64,000 nucleotides of DNA from Vibrio aerogenes. GTDB lineage: Bacteria > Pseudomonadota > Gammaproteobacteria > Enterobacterales > Vibrionaceae. The stretch's first letter is position 1; each line of letters opens with the position of its first letter. The stretch is taken from positions 1,550,001-1,614,000 of the forward strand of contig NZ_AP024861.1 of NCBI RefSeq assembly GCF_024346755.1, in the 5' to 3' direction. The notes below the pieces were generated by a model, which was given only the letters and a program-made list of their open reading frames with translations, did not search any database and was not told the DNA's origin. Shown in pieces: positions 20,627 through 29,466 of this stretch. The translations under genes were made by a program, and so were the position numbers.

Positions 20627-21247
20627 GATGATTACTCTTATTATTTGCTATGAATAGATGACATATAACCACTGATATTGAACGCAAAATATACGATTTT
20701 ATCTATTCAAAAATTAAACATTTTACAGTAACAGGCTTCTTTTTGAACAATCAACTTGCTACTCCCAAATACAAATAGTTATGGTTTTCATTCTGAAAAC
20801 CATATTCCTATATTAGGCTATGACTCATACTTAAAAAATAATGCGTAGTTACCGGAGATTCTCACATATAAAACGCATCAAATATAATTGTTTTATTATA
20901 AAAAGTGTAACAACTTCACACCTGGTACGTGATAAGGACCTCAATAGTTATCTTTAGCAATTTTGAACAGGTGAATGCATTTGTAATAAATTTACTAATT
21001 TGTAATTTAATGAACCATTTCAATGCTATTCATTGTATAAAAACTCAATTGATGACGATTTCATTGTAGTTGAATTTCAAAATGGTAATCTTAAGCTAAA
21101 TCAAATCAGCAATAAGTTATTCGTTTTATCAATGATCGCCAAGAGTAATACCAGAAAAATAACTAATTGTGAAATTTCCGCATTACAGCAACTGGTGTTA
21201 TCATGTGGGCCACTTGTCTTACAAAAACTAAACTGGAAAAGTACTGA
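20627..21247. other. nhaB-fadR divergent intergenic region
   Basis: About 620 bases, AT-rich, between divergently transcribed nhaB and fadR; unusually long for this window. It holds a perfect 10-bp-arm dyad (20780-20804), TATGGTTTTC around ATTCT. Two partial FadR operator matches were noted: ACCTGGTACG at 20920-20929 fits the first nine to ten positions of the FadR box but the right half does not, and AACTGGT at 21190-21196 is a half-site. An 88-codon frame with a TTG start runs into fadR out of frame and is judged spurious. Promoters for both genes must lie here. Confidence 0.6.
20780..20804. repeat. Perfect dyad upstream of nhaB
   Basis: TATGGTTTTC (20780-20789), spacer ATTCT, GAAAACCATA (20795-20804). 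It has no T run and low GC, so operator-like rather than terminator-like. It is about 150 bases upstream of nhaB. Confidence 0.8.
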
Positions 21248-22084
21248 ATGGTCATTAAGGCAAAAAGCCCGGCGGGTTTTGCAGAAAAATACATTATAGA
21301 AAGTATCTGGAATGGACGTTTTCCTCCAGGTTCGATTCTTCCTGCCGAAAGAGAACTGTCAGAACTGATTGGTGTTACGAGAACGACTTTACGGGAAGTT
21401 TTACAGCGTTTAGCCCGTGATGGCTGGCTAACGATTCAACATGGAAAGCCGACTAAGGTAAATCAGTTCATGGAGACATCAGGACTGCATATACTAGATA
21501 CACTGATGACGCTGGATGCAGATAATGCAACGAGTATTGTTGAAGATTTACTTGCGGTACGAACGAACATTAGTCCTATTTTTATGCGTTATGCTTTTAA
21601 AGTGAATCAAACACAATCACAGAAAACGATCCAAAGAGTGATTGAGTCCTGTGAGTCCCTGCTGCGCGCTGAATCCTGGGATGTTTTTATTGAAAACTCA
21701 TCATATGCCGGAAAAATTCTTCAGCATGTCAAAGCCGAAGAAGAAGACCAGGAAGAAAGAGAGCAGAAATTAATCGCTAAGACTTTCAATTTTTATGATT
21801 ATATGTTGTTCCAGCGTCTGGCTTTTCATTCTGGGAATCAGATATACGGTCTTATTTTTAACGGATTGAAAAAGCTTTATGATCGTGTTGGATCCTATTA
21901 TTTTTCGAATTCAGAAGCCAGAATCCTGGCGCTTACTTTTTATAAAGATTTATTGGTTCTGTGTCATTCTGAAAATCATGAGCAACTGCCGGCTCTGATT
22001 CGTCAGTATGGCATAGAGAGTGGTCAGATCTGGAATGAGATGAAGCGCTCTTTGCCTACAAGTTTCACCGAAGATGATAGCTGA
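21248..22084 (+). CDS. fadR: Fatty acid metabolism regulator FadR (Vibrio-type)
   Basis: GntR-family regulator that represses fatty-acid degradation genes and activates fabA/fabB; long-chain acyl-CoA releases it from DNA. The 278 residues have the N-terminal winged helix ([20 protein letters not shown] then [14 protein letters not shown]) and the all-helical acyl-CoA domain. E. coli FadR has 239 residues. The extra ~40 residues correspond to the Vibrio insertion that creates a second ligand site in V. cholerae FadR, here probably around [19 protein letters not shown] at 21248; the upstream site TGGAAAAG is a weak ribosome-binding site. Confidence 0.95.
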   Translation: MVIKAKSPAGFAEKYIIESIWNGRFPPGSILPAERELSELIGVTRTTLREVLQRLARDGWLTIQHGKPTKVNQFMETSGLHILDTLMTLDADNATSIVEDLLAVRTNISPIFMRYAFKVNQTQSQKTIQRVIESCESLLRAESWDVFIENSSYAGKILQHVKAEEEDQEEREQKLIAKTFNFYDYMLFQRLAFHSGNQIYGLIFNGLKKLYDRVGSYYFSNSEARILALTFYKDLLVLCHSENHEQLPALIRQYGIESGQIWNEMKRSLPTSFTEDDS

Positions 22085-22086
22085 TT

Positions 22087-22107
22087 AGAAGGGCAACTGG
22101 CCCTTCT
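22087..22107. terminator. Hairpin between convergent fadR and the CARF-like gene
   Basis: AGAAGGGC (22087-22094) pairs with GCCCTTCT (22100-22107), loop AACTG, directly after the fadR stop codon and 8 bases from the stop of the convergent gene. The T run is interrupted (TACTGTTTT). Confidence 0.7.
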
Positions 22108-22114
22108 TACTGTT

Positions 22115-23275
22115 TTAAAGATTCTCATGGCCGCCAGCTTTTTTGAACCAGCATGTTAAATGGTGTTTCAGAGTTTTTAATTCATCAGGACCTATTAATG
22201 CCAGTCCTAAATCTTGTGCTCTTGTGACATCATTTTGTCTGAGAGGCCTGAAGCTGATCAGCATCGCTCTGGCTTGTAACCCTCCTAAAAGGTCGCGAAG
22301 AGACTCCAGTTTATAGAGCGTATCATCTCCATCATCTCTCATCCCTTTCGTTTTACACTCGATGATATGCAGTTTATTGTTTACTACAGTTGCAATGTCG
22401 AGCTCATTTTTAACTTCTTTATCACCTAACTGCCGGTAAACCTGGACATTGAGTGACCGGTCCTGAATGGTCGGCATATCATCCTGTATCTGTCGGACAA
22501 CATTGTTAACCAGTGTTTCTAACCATTCACCATTTGCAAACCGCCTCGCATCTTCAGTCGCAAATGTCAGTATGCCTTTGTCGTATGAAGCCAGTTCTGC
22601 TCCAACCAGATCATTGATGAGTATACTGAGCTCTTTATATCCTTGCTGTTTTTCAGTTAAGGCAACGGATAGTTTTTGTTCTTTTCGACATGTTGTTGCA
22701 AGGTAATTGAGGGTTGCCAGTCCGGGACCGAGCTCGAGTGCATTGCCTGCCCAGTATTCCCCCAGCTTACAAAGTTTAATATCCATGGATGGGGTAAGCT
22801 TTTGCTCTGAAAACTCACCTCTGGCACCAAAAATAGTTAAATAATCAGAAATCGTAATTCGGTCTTGCACCTGAGTATCCTGAAAATTATCAGGATACAG
22901 CCAGCAAAGGCAATCTGAATCAGGTTCCACTACAAAAATTGGCCACTGAAAACTCCGGAATACCTCATAGACAGATAAGAGCCTGTGCCGCAAACCACAG
23001 CTGGCATTCAGCTGAATATGCTGACCTTTCTGCTTCAATTCGCTGGCTAGTTTATATATTGCGCTTTTGATTGAGATAATGTTACTTCCGGAAGGAATTT
23101 CATAAAACTCACTTGTAATTTGATGTTGTTCCAGAACAGCCTCAATACGGTGATATATTGGTTTTTGAGTAAGATCGCCCAGTAAGATGATATGTGAACT
23201 CACATTTCTGTGATCCAGTAGTGGAGTAACAAGACGAACAGGATCCTGGTCAATGATGCCAACATGAATAATCAT
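22115..23275 (-). CDS. DUF1887 protein: CARF-like domain plus PD-(D/E)XK nuclease domain (VC1899-like)
   Basis: A 386-residue protein of the DUF1887 family, whose V. cholerae member VC1899 has a solved structure. The N-terminal ~150 residues look like a Rossmann CARF-type fold (IIHVGIIDQDPVRLVTPLL). The middle links to a C-terminal PD-(D/E)XK nuclease with GEWLE (249-253), Asp293 in NELDIATV, and Glu306/Lys308 in IIECKTKG, a complete D-x12-ExK set. Relatives Card1/Can2 are activated by cyclic oligoadenylate from type III CRISPR systems. Here the usual CARF pocket motif (NxTGGTK-like) reads NASCGLRHR (91-99), and no CRISPR or cas gene is visible. Activity and ligand are unknown. Confidence 0.85.
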   Translation of the reverse strand: MIIHVGIIDQDPVRLVTPLLDHRNVSSHIILLGDLTQKPIYHRIEAVLEQHQITSEFYEIPSGSNIISIKSAIYKLASELKQKGQHIQLNASCGLRHRLLSVYEVFRSFQWPIFVVEPDSDCLCWLYPDNFQDTQVQDRITISDYLTIFGARGEFSEQKLTPSMDIKLCKLGEYWAGNALELGPGLATLNYLATTCRKEQKLSVALTEKQQGYKELSILINDLVGAELASYDKGILTFATEDARRFANGEWLETLVNNVVRQIQDDMPTIQDRSLNVQVYRQLGDKEVKNELDIATVVNNKLHIIECKTKGMRDDGDDTLYKLESLRDLLGGLQARAMLISFRPLRQNDVTRAQDLGLALIGPDELKTLKHHLTCWFKKAGGHENL

Positions 23276-23692
23276 AGATTTTCCTCATGCTTACCTGCAA
23301 AAGTTGAAAGGAAAGTGGTGCAGGTTGCTTTTAACATATATATGATGAAACAGGCAAAAAACAAGAGGAGCGGAGTAATAAGTCACAAAATATGACCTGC
23401 TTTTTACACAAGATAATCAGAGATTACGTGAATGATATTGTGGTTGGTGCATATATTGCAGTACTTTGTTCTGTTCACAAGGTCTGATGTTCATTTTTTA
23501 AGAAGAGTTTTGATTGAGCTTCATTTTTAAAAAGAGCATACTTTATCCGGGCTTTCATTTGTGGTTTTCTTTGTTTGTTTTTGAGGTTTTCGTCTGACGG
23601 ATGAAGACGTCTTTTACCCCGGAAGTTCATGTTTAAAAAGCAATATATAACTGTCCCCAGGATAACAACATCTAAAAATATTAGGAGCAATT
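23276..23692. other. Intergenic region between the DUF1887 gene and hinT
   Basis: About 417 bases holding the promoter regions of two divergent genes. A 71-codon minus-strand frame (23475-23690) begins at a TTG right after an in-frame stop, lies over the hinT ribosome-binding site and has no Shine-Dalgarno of its own; I do not accept it as a gene. No clear terminator, RNA gene or repeat is visible. Confidence 0.5.
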
Positions 23693-24043
23693 ATGGCTGA
23701 AGAAACTATATTCAGTAAGATTATTCGTAAAGAAATACCGGCTGACATCCTTTATCAGGATGACCTGGTCACTGCATTCAGGGATATCACTCCGAGAGCA
23801 CCAAGCCATATTTTGATCATCCCAAACAAATTGATTCCAACGATTAACGATGTTGAAGAAAGTGATGAACTTGCTTTAGGACGAATGTTCACAGTCGCTA
23901 AGAAGCTGGCAGAACAGGAAAAAATTGCTGAAGACGGGTATCGGTTGATTGTAAATTGTAATTCTCATGGCGGACAAGAGGTCTATCATATCCATATGCA
24001 TCTGTTAGGTGGTAAACCATTAGGTCCATTGCTCATGGATTAG
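23693..24043 (+). CDS. hinT: HIT-family purine nucleoside phosphoramidase HinT
   Basis: Histidine-triad hydrolase that splits AMP-lysine-type phosphoramidates. The 116 residues carry the triad HIHMH (His99, His101, His103) and the N-terminal [20 protein letters not shown] segment. The ribosome-binding site TTAGGAG precedes the ATG. In E. coli hinT starts the hinT-ycfL-lpoB-thiK cluster; here the same block follows with a COG3014 lipoprotein gene in place of ycfL. Confidence 0.95.
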   Translation: MAEETIFSKIIRKEIPADILYQDDLVTAFRDITPRAPSHILIIPNKLIPTINDVEESDELALGRMFTVAKKLAEQEKIAEDGYRLIVNCNSHGGQEVYHIHMHLLGGKPLGPLLMD

Positions 24044-24129
24044 GTTTCTTGAGTGCTGTTTATGCCATCCACCGGATATTTTTTGGGGTAGTGAACCGTG
24101 AGTGAGACAATAAAATCAGGCGAAATTGA

Positions 24130-25533
24130 ATGAAGTTTTTTCGGTGCTTTTTTATTTTTCTTATGGCTTTTTTAGTCAATGCCTGTGCAAATTTTTCGGC
24201 TGAAAATTTGTTCAGTGATTATGCTACCCGAAATAGCGAACTTCATCAGAGAATAAAGCAGGGTGATTATTCACATGTTCTGGATATGCTCGATAGTGAC
24301 TCTGCAACAGATGATATTTTAACACCCATGGAAAAGGGGCGGATCGCGCTGCTTAATCGTGATTATCAAAAAAGTCTGCTGTTTTTTGATCAGAGTAACA
24401 AGGCAATTGAGCGTCAGCAGGAGCTTGCAACAATTTCTCTTTCAAGAGAAACGGCGAATCTGGGGTCACTGTTCGTTAATGATAACATTAATGATTATAT
24501 ACCTGCTGATTATGAAGTCGGCTTTCTCCATCTTTATTCTGCATTGTCATATGTGCATGAAAATGAACTTCAGGATGCCCTGGTAGAGCTGAGACGGGCA
24601 AATCAGGTTCAGGAACAGGCCAAAAAGACAAGAGAAGATGTTTTAGAACGAGAAGAGGAACAGTTAAAAAATCAGGGAATTCAGCCTGATATAGGGAGTA
24701 TTCTGTCTGGTTATCCTGATGCAGGTAAAGGTCTTCAGGCAGTTCAGAATGGTTATCTCTTTTATCTTTCAGCGCTCCTTTATGAAGCATCAGGCGCGCT
24801 GAATGATGCTTATGTTGATTATCGTCGCGCACTTGCAGTCGCCCCAGATAATCATGCTGTGATTCAGGGAACGATGAGGTGTGCAGAAAAGTTAGGGATG
24901 AAAGATGATTTGTCTCTGTTGCGCAAACGTTATGGAAATTTATCTCTGGCTTTGTCTTCTAATCATAGTCGTGTAATTATTATTCAGGAACAGGGTATTG
25001 TGGATATGCTGAGAGGATGGCAGCAATCCGTTCCTGTTTTTCATGATAATAACAGGCACTATGGGCTGTATTCTCTGGCATTACCTTATTATCAATCATA
25101 CAATCGTTTACAGGTGATGCCCGTTAATCTTAACCGAAAAGCTATTTACGGCGCTTTACTGGCAGATACAAACTTAATGGCCAGATATCAATTAAAAGAA
25201 CAGCTTCCGTCTGTGATACTTCGTCAAATATTGCGACTGGCCGCAAAAAATAGTCTGCGGCATGGACTGAGTCACAGAAATAGTGATGGTGTTGTCAACT
25301 TGATGATGAATGTCTGGAATGTTGCGACAGAACAGCCAGATACACGGAGCTGGATAACATTACCTGGCTCTGTTTTTAGTGCAACAGAAGTGGTTGAATC
25401 AGGTAAACAGCAAATCATTGCCGGTCACCGGACATATGCATTCGATGCGCCAGAAAAGGAAACAGTTTTGGTTTGGTTGTCCCGGCAGGGAAACAATACG
25501 GTTATCTGGCATAAAGTTTTGGGAAAACTATGA
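24130..25533 (+). CDS. COG3014-family lipoprotein of unknown function
   Basis: A 467-residue predicted outer-membrane lipoprotein. The signal peptide ends in the lipobox LVNAC with Cys19, followed by Ala, so no inner-membrane retention signal. The mature part shows TPR-like helical pairs (for example AYVDYRRALAVAPDNHAVIQ) in the first half and a C-terminal half of unknown fold (VMPVNLNRKAIYGALLADTN; SVFSATEVVESGKQQIIAGHRT). COG3014 proteins are found beside lpoB in vibrios, which suggests a link to peptidoglycan synthase activation or envelope function; that is inference. No enzyme motif seen. Confidence 0.85.
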   Translation: MKFFRCFFIFLMAFLVNACANFSAENLFSDYATRNSELHQRIKQGDYSHVLDMLDSDSATDDILTPMEKGRIALLNRDYQKSLLFFDQSNKAIERQQELATISLSRETANLGSLFVNDNINDYIPADYEVGFLHLYSALSYVHENELQDALVELRRANQVQEQAKKTREDVLEREEEQLKNQGIQPDIGSILSGYPDAGKGLQAVQNGYLFYLSALLYEASGALNDAYVDYRRALAVAPDNHAVIQGTMRCAEKLGMKDDLSLLRKRYGNLSLALSSNHSRVIIIQEQGIVDMLRGWQQSVPVFHDNNRHYGLYSLALPYYQSYNRLQVMPVNLNRKAIYGALLADTNLMARYQLKEQLPSVILRQILRLAAKNSLRHGLSHRNSDGVVNLMMNVWNVATEQPDTRSWITLPGSVFSATEVVESGKQQIIAGHRTYAFDAPEKETVLVWLSRQGNNTVIWHKVLGKL

Positions 25534-25693
25534 ACTGGATTATCGTTTAGTGGTTAGTACAGTCATATATGTACAGTGTTCTAAATTTGTTTGTCTGAAT
25601 AGTGATTAGAATTTAAACTTTATCGGTCGGCATTTTCAAAAGTCAGGAAGAGCAGACGAATCAGTTAATGAACGTGGGTTGAGGTGGACCTTT

Positions 25694-26284
25694 ATGAAAA
25701 AGAGTATGATTTTAGTGTTGGGGCTGGCGGCAATCATGAGCGGCTGTTCCAATAAGGTATATTATGGTGATGCTCAGGCAGTGGAAACGAAGACAGTTGA
25801 TTTTGGTTCCACAGATTTGCAAACGATCGCTTCTGACATGGTTGATAGTATGCTGACGTCAGGATCTGTTGCTGTCATTACCCATAATGTCAGACCTGTT
25901 GTTTTTGTCGAAAGAATTAAAAACAAAACAAGTGAACATATTGATACTGAGTCAATTACCGATACTATTAGTACTAAACTATTGAATTCCGGCAGGTTTC
26001 GTTTTGTTGATATGGACAGAGTGGAAGCTGTCAGGGAACAGCTGAATTTTCAAAATAATGATCAGCTGGTAGATAAAAGCAGTTCTGTCCAGTTTGGCAA
26101 GATGCTGGGTGCTCAATATATGCTTTATGGCAACTTATCCAGTATTGTAAAAAACGCTGGTAGTGATAAAGATGTCTACTACAAAATGACAATGCGTTTA
26201 ATGGATTTGAAAACGGGTTTAATTGAGTGGGCAGATGAAACTGAAATCAGAAAAGAGCAGACAAAATCTTTTCTTGGCTTATAA
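25694..26284 (+). CDS. lpoB: Penicillin-binding protein activator LpoB
   Basis: Outer-membrane lipoprotein that reaches through the peptidoglycan to stimulate the transglycosylase of PBP1B in E. coli. The 196-residue protein has a lipobox with Cys18 (IMSGC) and the LpoB core with IASDMVDSMLTSG, FVERIKNKTSEHIDTESITDTI and GAQYMLYGNLSS. The ATG at 25694 is preferred over an in-frame TTG at 25679, because GAGGTGG just upstream of the ATG is the ribosome-binding site and would be coding if TTG were used. Residue +2 is Ser, consistent with outer-membrane sorting. It is followed 52 bases later by thiK. Confidence 0.93.
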   Translation: MKKSMILVLGLAAIMSGCSNKVYYGDAQAVETKTVDFGSTDLQTIASDMVDSMLTSGSVAVITHNVRPVVFVERIKNKTSEHIDTESITDTISTKLLNSGRFRFVDMDRVEAVREQLNFQNNDQLVDKSSSVQFGKMLGAQYMLYGNLSSIVKNAGSDKDVYYKMTMRLMDLKTGLIEWADETEIRKEQTKSFLGL

Positions 26285-26336
26285 GAGCACAGAAATGTTG
26301 AACAGTCTCTGAAGCAAAGCCGGAAAGGAGGTAGTA

Positions 26337-27197
26337 ATGGCAAGAATGTCATGGCGGGAAGCTTGTTTGCTTGAACCTTCTTTAGCCTCAGTTTCCGGCG
26401 CTTTTAAGGCATCTCCCTTGATTGCCGAGATGTTATCAGGTGGATTGACGAATCGTTGCTGGAAAGTTGAATTTAATGAACATGTTCCGGTTGTGTGGCG
26501 GCCTTCAACATTAGTCACCCAATACTTTTCTATTTCCAGACATCAGGAATACAGGATTTTATCAGCACTTGATACAGCCGGTTTCTCTTTATCTCCCAAA
26601 CCTTACTCGCTGAAAGACGAAGGACTTATTGTTGAATGGATTGATGGTGAACCGCCTGATCAGGATGACGAAAAGCTATTAGTCGGACTCTTTGTTCAAA
26701 TTCACCAGTTTCCGGTCAAGCATTTGCCTGTTATTCCGTTTTCATATATTGCCCGCTTGGATCATTACTGGTTTCAGCTGCAATCTCTCGGATTTCCGAC
26801 AGATACTGTTCAGGCACTTTATGAACAGTGGCGTGTCATGCCGAACATTAAAGAGACATCTGATACTTTATGCCATTTTGATCTCGGTATGCATAATATT
26901 ATTAAAACGGCTTCGGGATTCAAAGTTATCGATTGGGAGTATGCGGCGCTTGCCGATCCAAGGCTTGATTTAGCAATGAGTTTTGGAACAGAAGAGGCGC
27001 TCGCAAAAATCGTTACTGACTATTGTTACCAGAGACATATCAGTGATACAGATGACTGGATCGATGGTGTAAAACAATGGATACCCCGTGCCCGTATGCT
27101 TGCTATGCTATGGTATTTTATTGCTGAAATAGTGTGGGATAGTAAGATTATGGGAGAGGAAGCGAAAAAAATTAAACGGTCGCTATCTGATTTGTAG
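26337..27197 (+). CDS. thiK: Thiamine kinase ThiK (APH phosphotransferase fold)
   Basis: Phosphorylates thiamine to thiamine monophosphate in salvage. The 286 residues have the aminoglycoside-phosphotransferase fold: nucleotide-binding loop LSGGLTNRCWKVEF, hinge IVEWIDGE, catalytic HFDLGMHN (His180, Asp182, Asn187) and metal-binding IDWEYA (Asp199). The position after lpoB is the E. coli thiK position. A strong AAAGGAGGT ribosome-binding site precedes the ATG. A choline/aminoglycoside kinase assignment by fold alone would be less specific; context favours ThiK. Confidence 0.85.
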   Translation: MARMSWREACLLEPSLASVSGAFKASPLIAEMLSGGLTNRCWKVEFNEHVPVVWRPSTLVTQYFSISRHQEYRILSALDTAGFSLSPKPYSLKDEGLIVEWIDGEPPDQDDEKLLVGLFVQIHQFPVKHLPVIPFSYIARLDHYWFQLQSLGFPTDTVQALYEQWRVMPNIKETSDTLCHFDLGMHNIIKTASGFKVIDWEYAALADPRLDLAMSFGTEEALAKIVTDYCYQRHISDTDDWIDGVKQWIPRARMLAMLWYFIAEIVWDSKIMGEEAKKIKRSLSDL

Positions 27198-27276
27198 TCA
27201 TACCAGAGCACTCGCTTTGGTAAGCTTGGGTATATTTTGATGTAGTTCCTTTAGTCTATGCATTGGAGAGGTCGAG

Positions 27277-27825
27277 ATGATCATTTATTTACATGGTTTT
27301 GATTCTACAAGTCCGGGTAATCATGAGAAGGTTTTACAGTTGAAATTCATTGATGATGATGTTCGGTTTATTAATTACAGTACATTGCATCCCAAACATG
27401 ATATGCAACATCTGTTAAAAGAAGTTGATAAGGCGATCCAATTGAGTGAAGATTCATCCCCGGTGATTTGTGGTGTTGGTCTGGGTGGATACTGGTCGGA
27501 ACGGATTGGTTTTTTATGTGGAATAAAGCAGGTTATTTTTAATCCGAACCTTCACCCGGAAGAAAATATGCTTGGTAAGATTGATCGTCCTGAAGAGTAT
27601 GAAGATATAGCAACTAAATGTGTCAGTCAGTTCAGAACGAAGAATAAAGGTCGTTGTTTGGTGATTTTGTCCAGAAATGATGAAGTACTTGATCATCGCC
27701 GGACTATGACTGAATTATCTGACTATTACGATATTATCTGGGATGATGAACAAAGCCATAAATTTAAGAAAATTTCTCATCATTTAAAAGCTGTGGATAC
27801 ATTTAAAGGTAAAACTGAGGCTTGA
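27277..27825 (+). CDS. ycfP: YcfP family alpha/beta-hydrolase-like protein
   Basis: A 182-residue cytoplasmic protein of the YcfP (UPF0227) family. The start [10 protein letters not shown] and the segment [17 protein letters not shown] are characteristic. In true hydrolases the elbow would be GxSxG, but here as in the family it is GVGLGG, without the nucleophilic serine, so catalysis by the usual triad is unlikely. Asp/His positions late in the protein ([25 protein letters not shown]) resemble the rest of the triad. Function unknown. It lies between thiK and ndh as in E. coli, where nagZ intervenes. Confidence 0.9.
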   Translation: MIIYLHGFDSTSPGNHEKVLQLKFIDDDVRFINYSTLHPKHDMQHLLKEVDKAIQLSEDSSPVICGVGLGGYWSERIGFLCGIKQVIFNPNLHPEENMLGKIDRPEEYEDIATKCVSQFRTKNKGRCLVILSRNDEVLDHRRTMTELSDYYDIIWDDEQSHKFKKISHHLKAVDTFKGKTEA

Positions 27826-27866
27826 TTCATGTGAACGCAGGGCTTTTCTTTGTAAGAAATCATAGG

Positions 27867-27894
27867 TTGCATGGACAGAATAGCCCCTTATAAT
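27867..27894 (+). promoter_or_regulatory. Possible ndh promoter with an FNR-like site
   Basis: TTGCAT (27867-27872), 16 bases, TATAAT (27889-27894). Just upstream, TTGTA-N4-ATCAT at 27850-27863 fits the FNR consensus TTGAT-N4-ATCAA at 7 of 10 positions and would be centred near -44. FNR represses ndh in E. coli. The -35 match is poor and the leader to ndh would be over 200 bases, so this is tentative. Confidence 0.3.
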
Positions 27895-28119
27895 ATCGAT
27901 AATTATAAAATTTAGTCGTCTGTAAAATGGCTTGAAAACATGATTTTCAGGTGAATCGTGCAGGCTCAAAAAGTAAAGTATCAGCTTATTCTCCACCACT
28001 TTCGGGTGCTCGTGTTTTTATTGTTCAATTCATGATGTGGATTTTGCTGTTGATATCCGTCTGTTTTCTGAAACTTTGACTTGGGTAAACCAGGTAAGTG
28101 CGTATTGGGGATTTATTTC

Positions 28120-29409
28120 GTGACTCGAATTATAGTTGTAGGTGGCGGTGCTGGTGGTTTGGAACTTGTAACTAAACTTGGCAGAACCTTGGGAAGAAAA
28201 AAACGTGCTCATGTTACTTTGGTTGATAAAAATGCCAGCCATTTGTGGAAGCCTTTATTGCATGAAGTGGCTACCGGTTCTCTTGATGAAGGGGTTGATG
28301 CCCTGAGTTACAGGGCTCATGCGAAAAATCATCATTTTGATTTTCAAATGGGTAGTCTCGAGAATATTGACCGGGAGCGCAAGGTCATTCATCTTGCAGA
28401 GCTAAGAGATGAACATGGTGAGTTGCTTCTTCCAAGAAGAGAAATTGAATATGATCTGCTTGTATTAGCAATTGGTTCGACATCGAATGACTTTAATACA
28501 CCAGGCGTCAGGGAGCACTGTATTTTTCTCGATAGTCCGGGGCAGGCACATCGTTTCAGAACTGAAATGAATAATGAGTTTTTAAAACTCCATGCACACA
28601 ATGGACAGGGAACTGTTGACATTGCTATCGTTGGCGGTGGTGCAACAGGTGTTGAACTTTCTGCAGAGTTACACAATGCAGTGAAAGAATTACAGAATTA
28701 TGGGTTTGGGGATCTGGATTCAAGTAAGCTGAATGTTAACCTTGTCGAGGCTGGTGAGAGAATTTTGCCGGCATTACCTCCCCGGATTTCAGGGGCTGCA
28801 CATCATGAATTGACCAAACTCGGTGTTACTGTCCGGACTGCTACCAGGATTACTCAGGCTGATGCGGATGGACTGGTGACTCAAGAAGGCGAAAAAATTC
28901 CGGCACAGATCATGGTTTGGGCGGCAGGAATTAAAGCGCCTGATTTTATGAAAGAAATTGCCGGGTTGGAAACAAACCGAATTAATCAGCTTGTTGTGAC
29001 CAGTACACTGCAGACAACACGTGATGAAAATATTTTTGTCATTGGTGATTTAGCACAGTGTACTCAACCGGATGGCTCATTTGTTCCCCCGAGAGCACAA
29101 GCTGCACATCAGATGTCAACCCAGACTTTTAAAAACATTGTTGCAAAATTGAATGGCAGGGAGTTAAAGCCATATATTTACAAGGATCATGGCTCTTTGG
29201 TCTCATTGAGCCGGTTTTCTACTGTCGGTAGTTTGATGGGGAACCTGACAAAAGGTTCAATGATGGTTGAAGGACGGATTGCACGGGTTGTGTATATTTC
29301 ATTATACCGGATGCATCAAATGGCTTTACATGGAATGTTTAAAACTTCTTTAATGCTTTTGGTTGGCAGAATTAACCGTGTTTTACGACCAAATCTGAAG
29401 CTTCATTAG
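28120..29409 (+). CDS. ndh: NADH dehydrogenase type II
   Basis: Single-subunit FAD enzyme on the inner face of the cytoplasmic membrane, passing electrons from NADH to quinone without pumping protons. The 429 residues have the FAD-binding GGGAGGLE near the N-terminus, a second dinucleotide fold [16 protein letters not shown], and FVIGDLAQ near the C-terminal third. I use the GTG at 28120: TGGGGA lies 8 bases upstream, and E. coli Ndh is similar in length. An in-frame TTG at 28081 would add 13 residues before the Rossmann fold. The downstream terminator is shared with csiV. Confidence 0.95.
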   Translation: MTRIIVVGGGAGGLELVTKLGRTLGRKKRAHVTLVDKNASHLWKPLLHEVATGSLDEGVDALSYRAHAKNHHFDFQMGSLENIDRERKVIHLAELRDEHGELLLPRREIEYDLLVLAIGSTSNDFNTPGVREHCIFLDSPGQAHRFRTEMNNEFLKLHAHNGQGTVDIAIVGGGATGVELSAELHNAVKELQNYGFGDLDSSKLNVNLVEAGERILPALPPRISGAAHHELTKLGVTVRTATRITQADADGLVTQEGEKIPAQIMVWAAGIKAPDFMKEIAGLETNRINQLVVTSTLQTTRDENIFVIGDLAQCTQPDGSFVPPRAQAAHQMSTQTFKNIVAKLNGRELKPYIYKDHGSLVSLSRFSTVGSLMGNLTKGSMMVEGRIARVVYISLYRMHQMALHGMFKTSLMLLVGRINRVLRPNLKLH

Positions 29410-29417
29410 ATATAATT

Positions 29418-29455
29418 AAGAAAAGACCCGGCATCTTGATGCCGGGTCTTTTCTT
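29418..29455. terminator. Bidirectional terminator between ndh and csiV
   Basis: Perfect 18-bp inverted repeat with a 2-base centre; the GC core GACCCGGCATC pairs with GATGCCGGGTC, flanked by AAGAAAA and TTTTCTT. It serves the convergent genes ndh and csiV. Confidence 0.93.
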
Positions 29456-29466
29456 TTGTCTGTATA

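Noticed and set aside
21033..21299. An 88-codon frame running into fadR out of frame
   Set aside because: TTG start, no ribosome-binding site, overlaps the fadR coding sequence by 52 bases and shows no family resemblance.
23475..23690. A 71-codon minus-strand frame between the DUF1887 gene and hinT, with a hydrophobic start and a basic tail
   Set aside because: It can only begin with TTG immediately after an in-frame stop, has no ribosome-binding site and lies over the hinT ribosome-binding site. A 51-codon version from an internal ATG is possible but unsupported.
27202..27221. A hairpin after thiK (ACCAGAGC and GCTTTGGT)
   Set aside because: No T run follows and the stem needs a wobble pair; too weak to call a terminator.
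28081..28119. N-terminal extension of Ndh from a TTG
   Set aside because: The GTG at 28120 has a better placed ribosome-binding site and gives the usual N-terminus directly before the FAD-binding motif.
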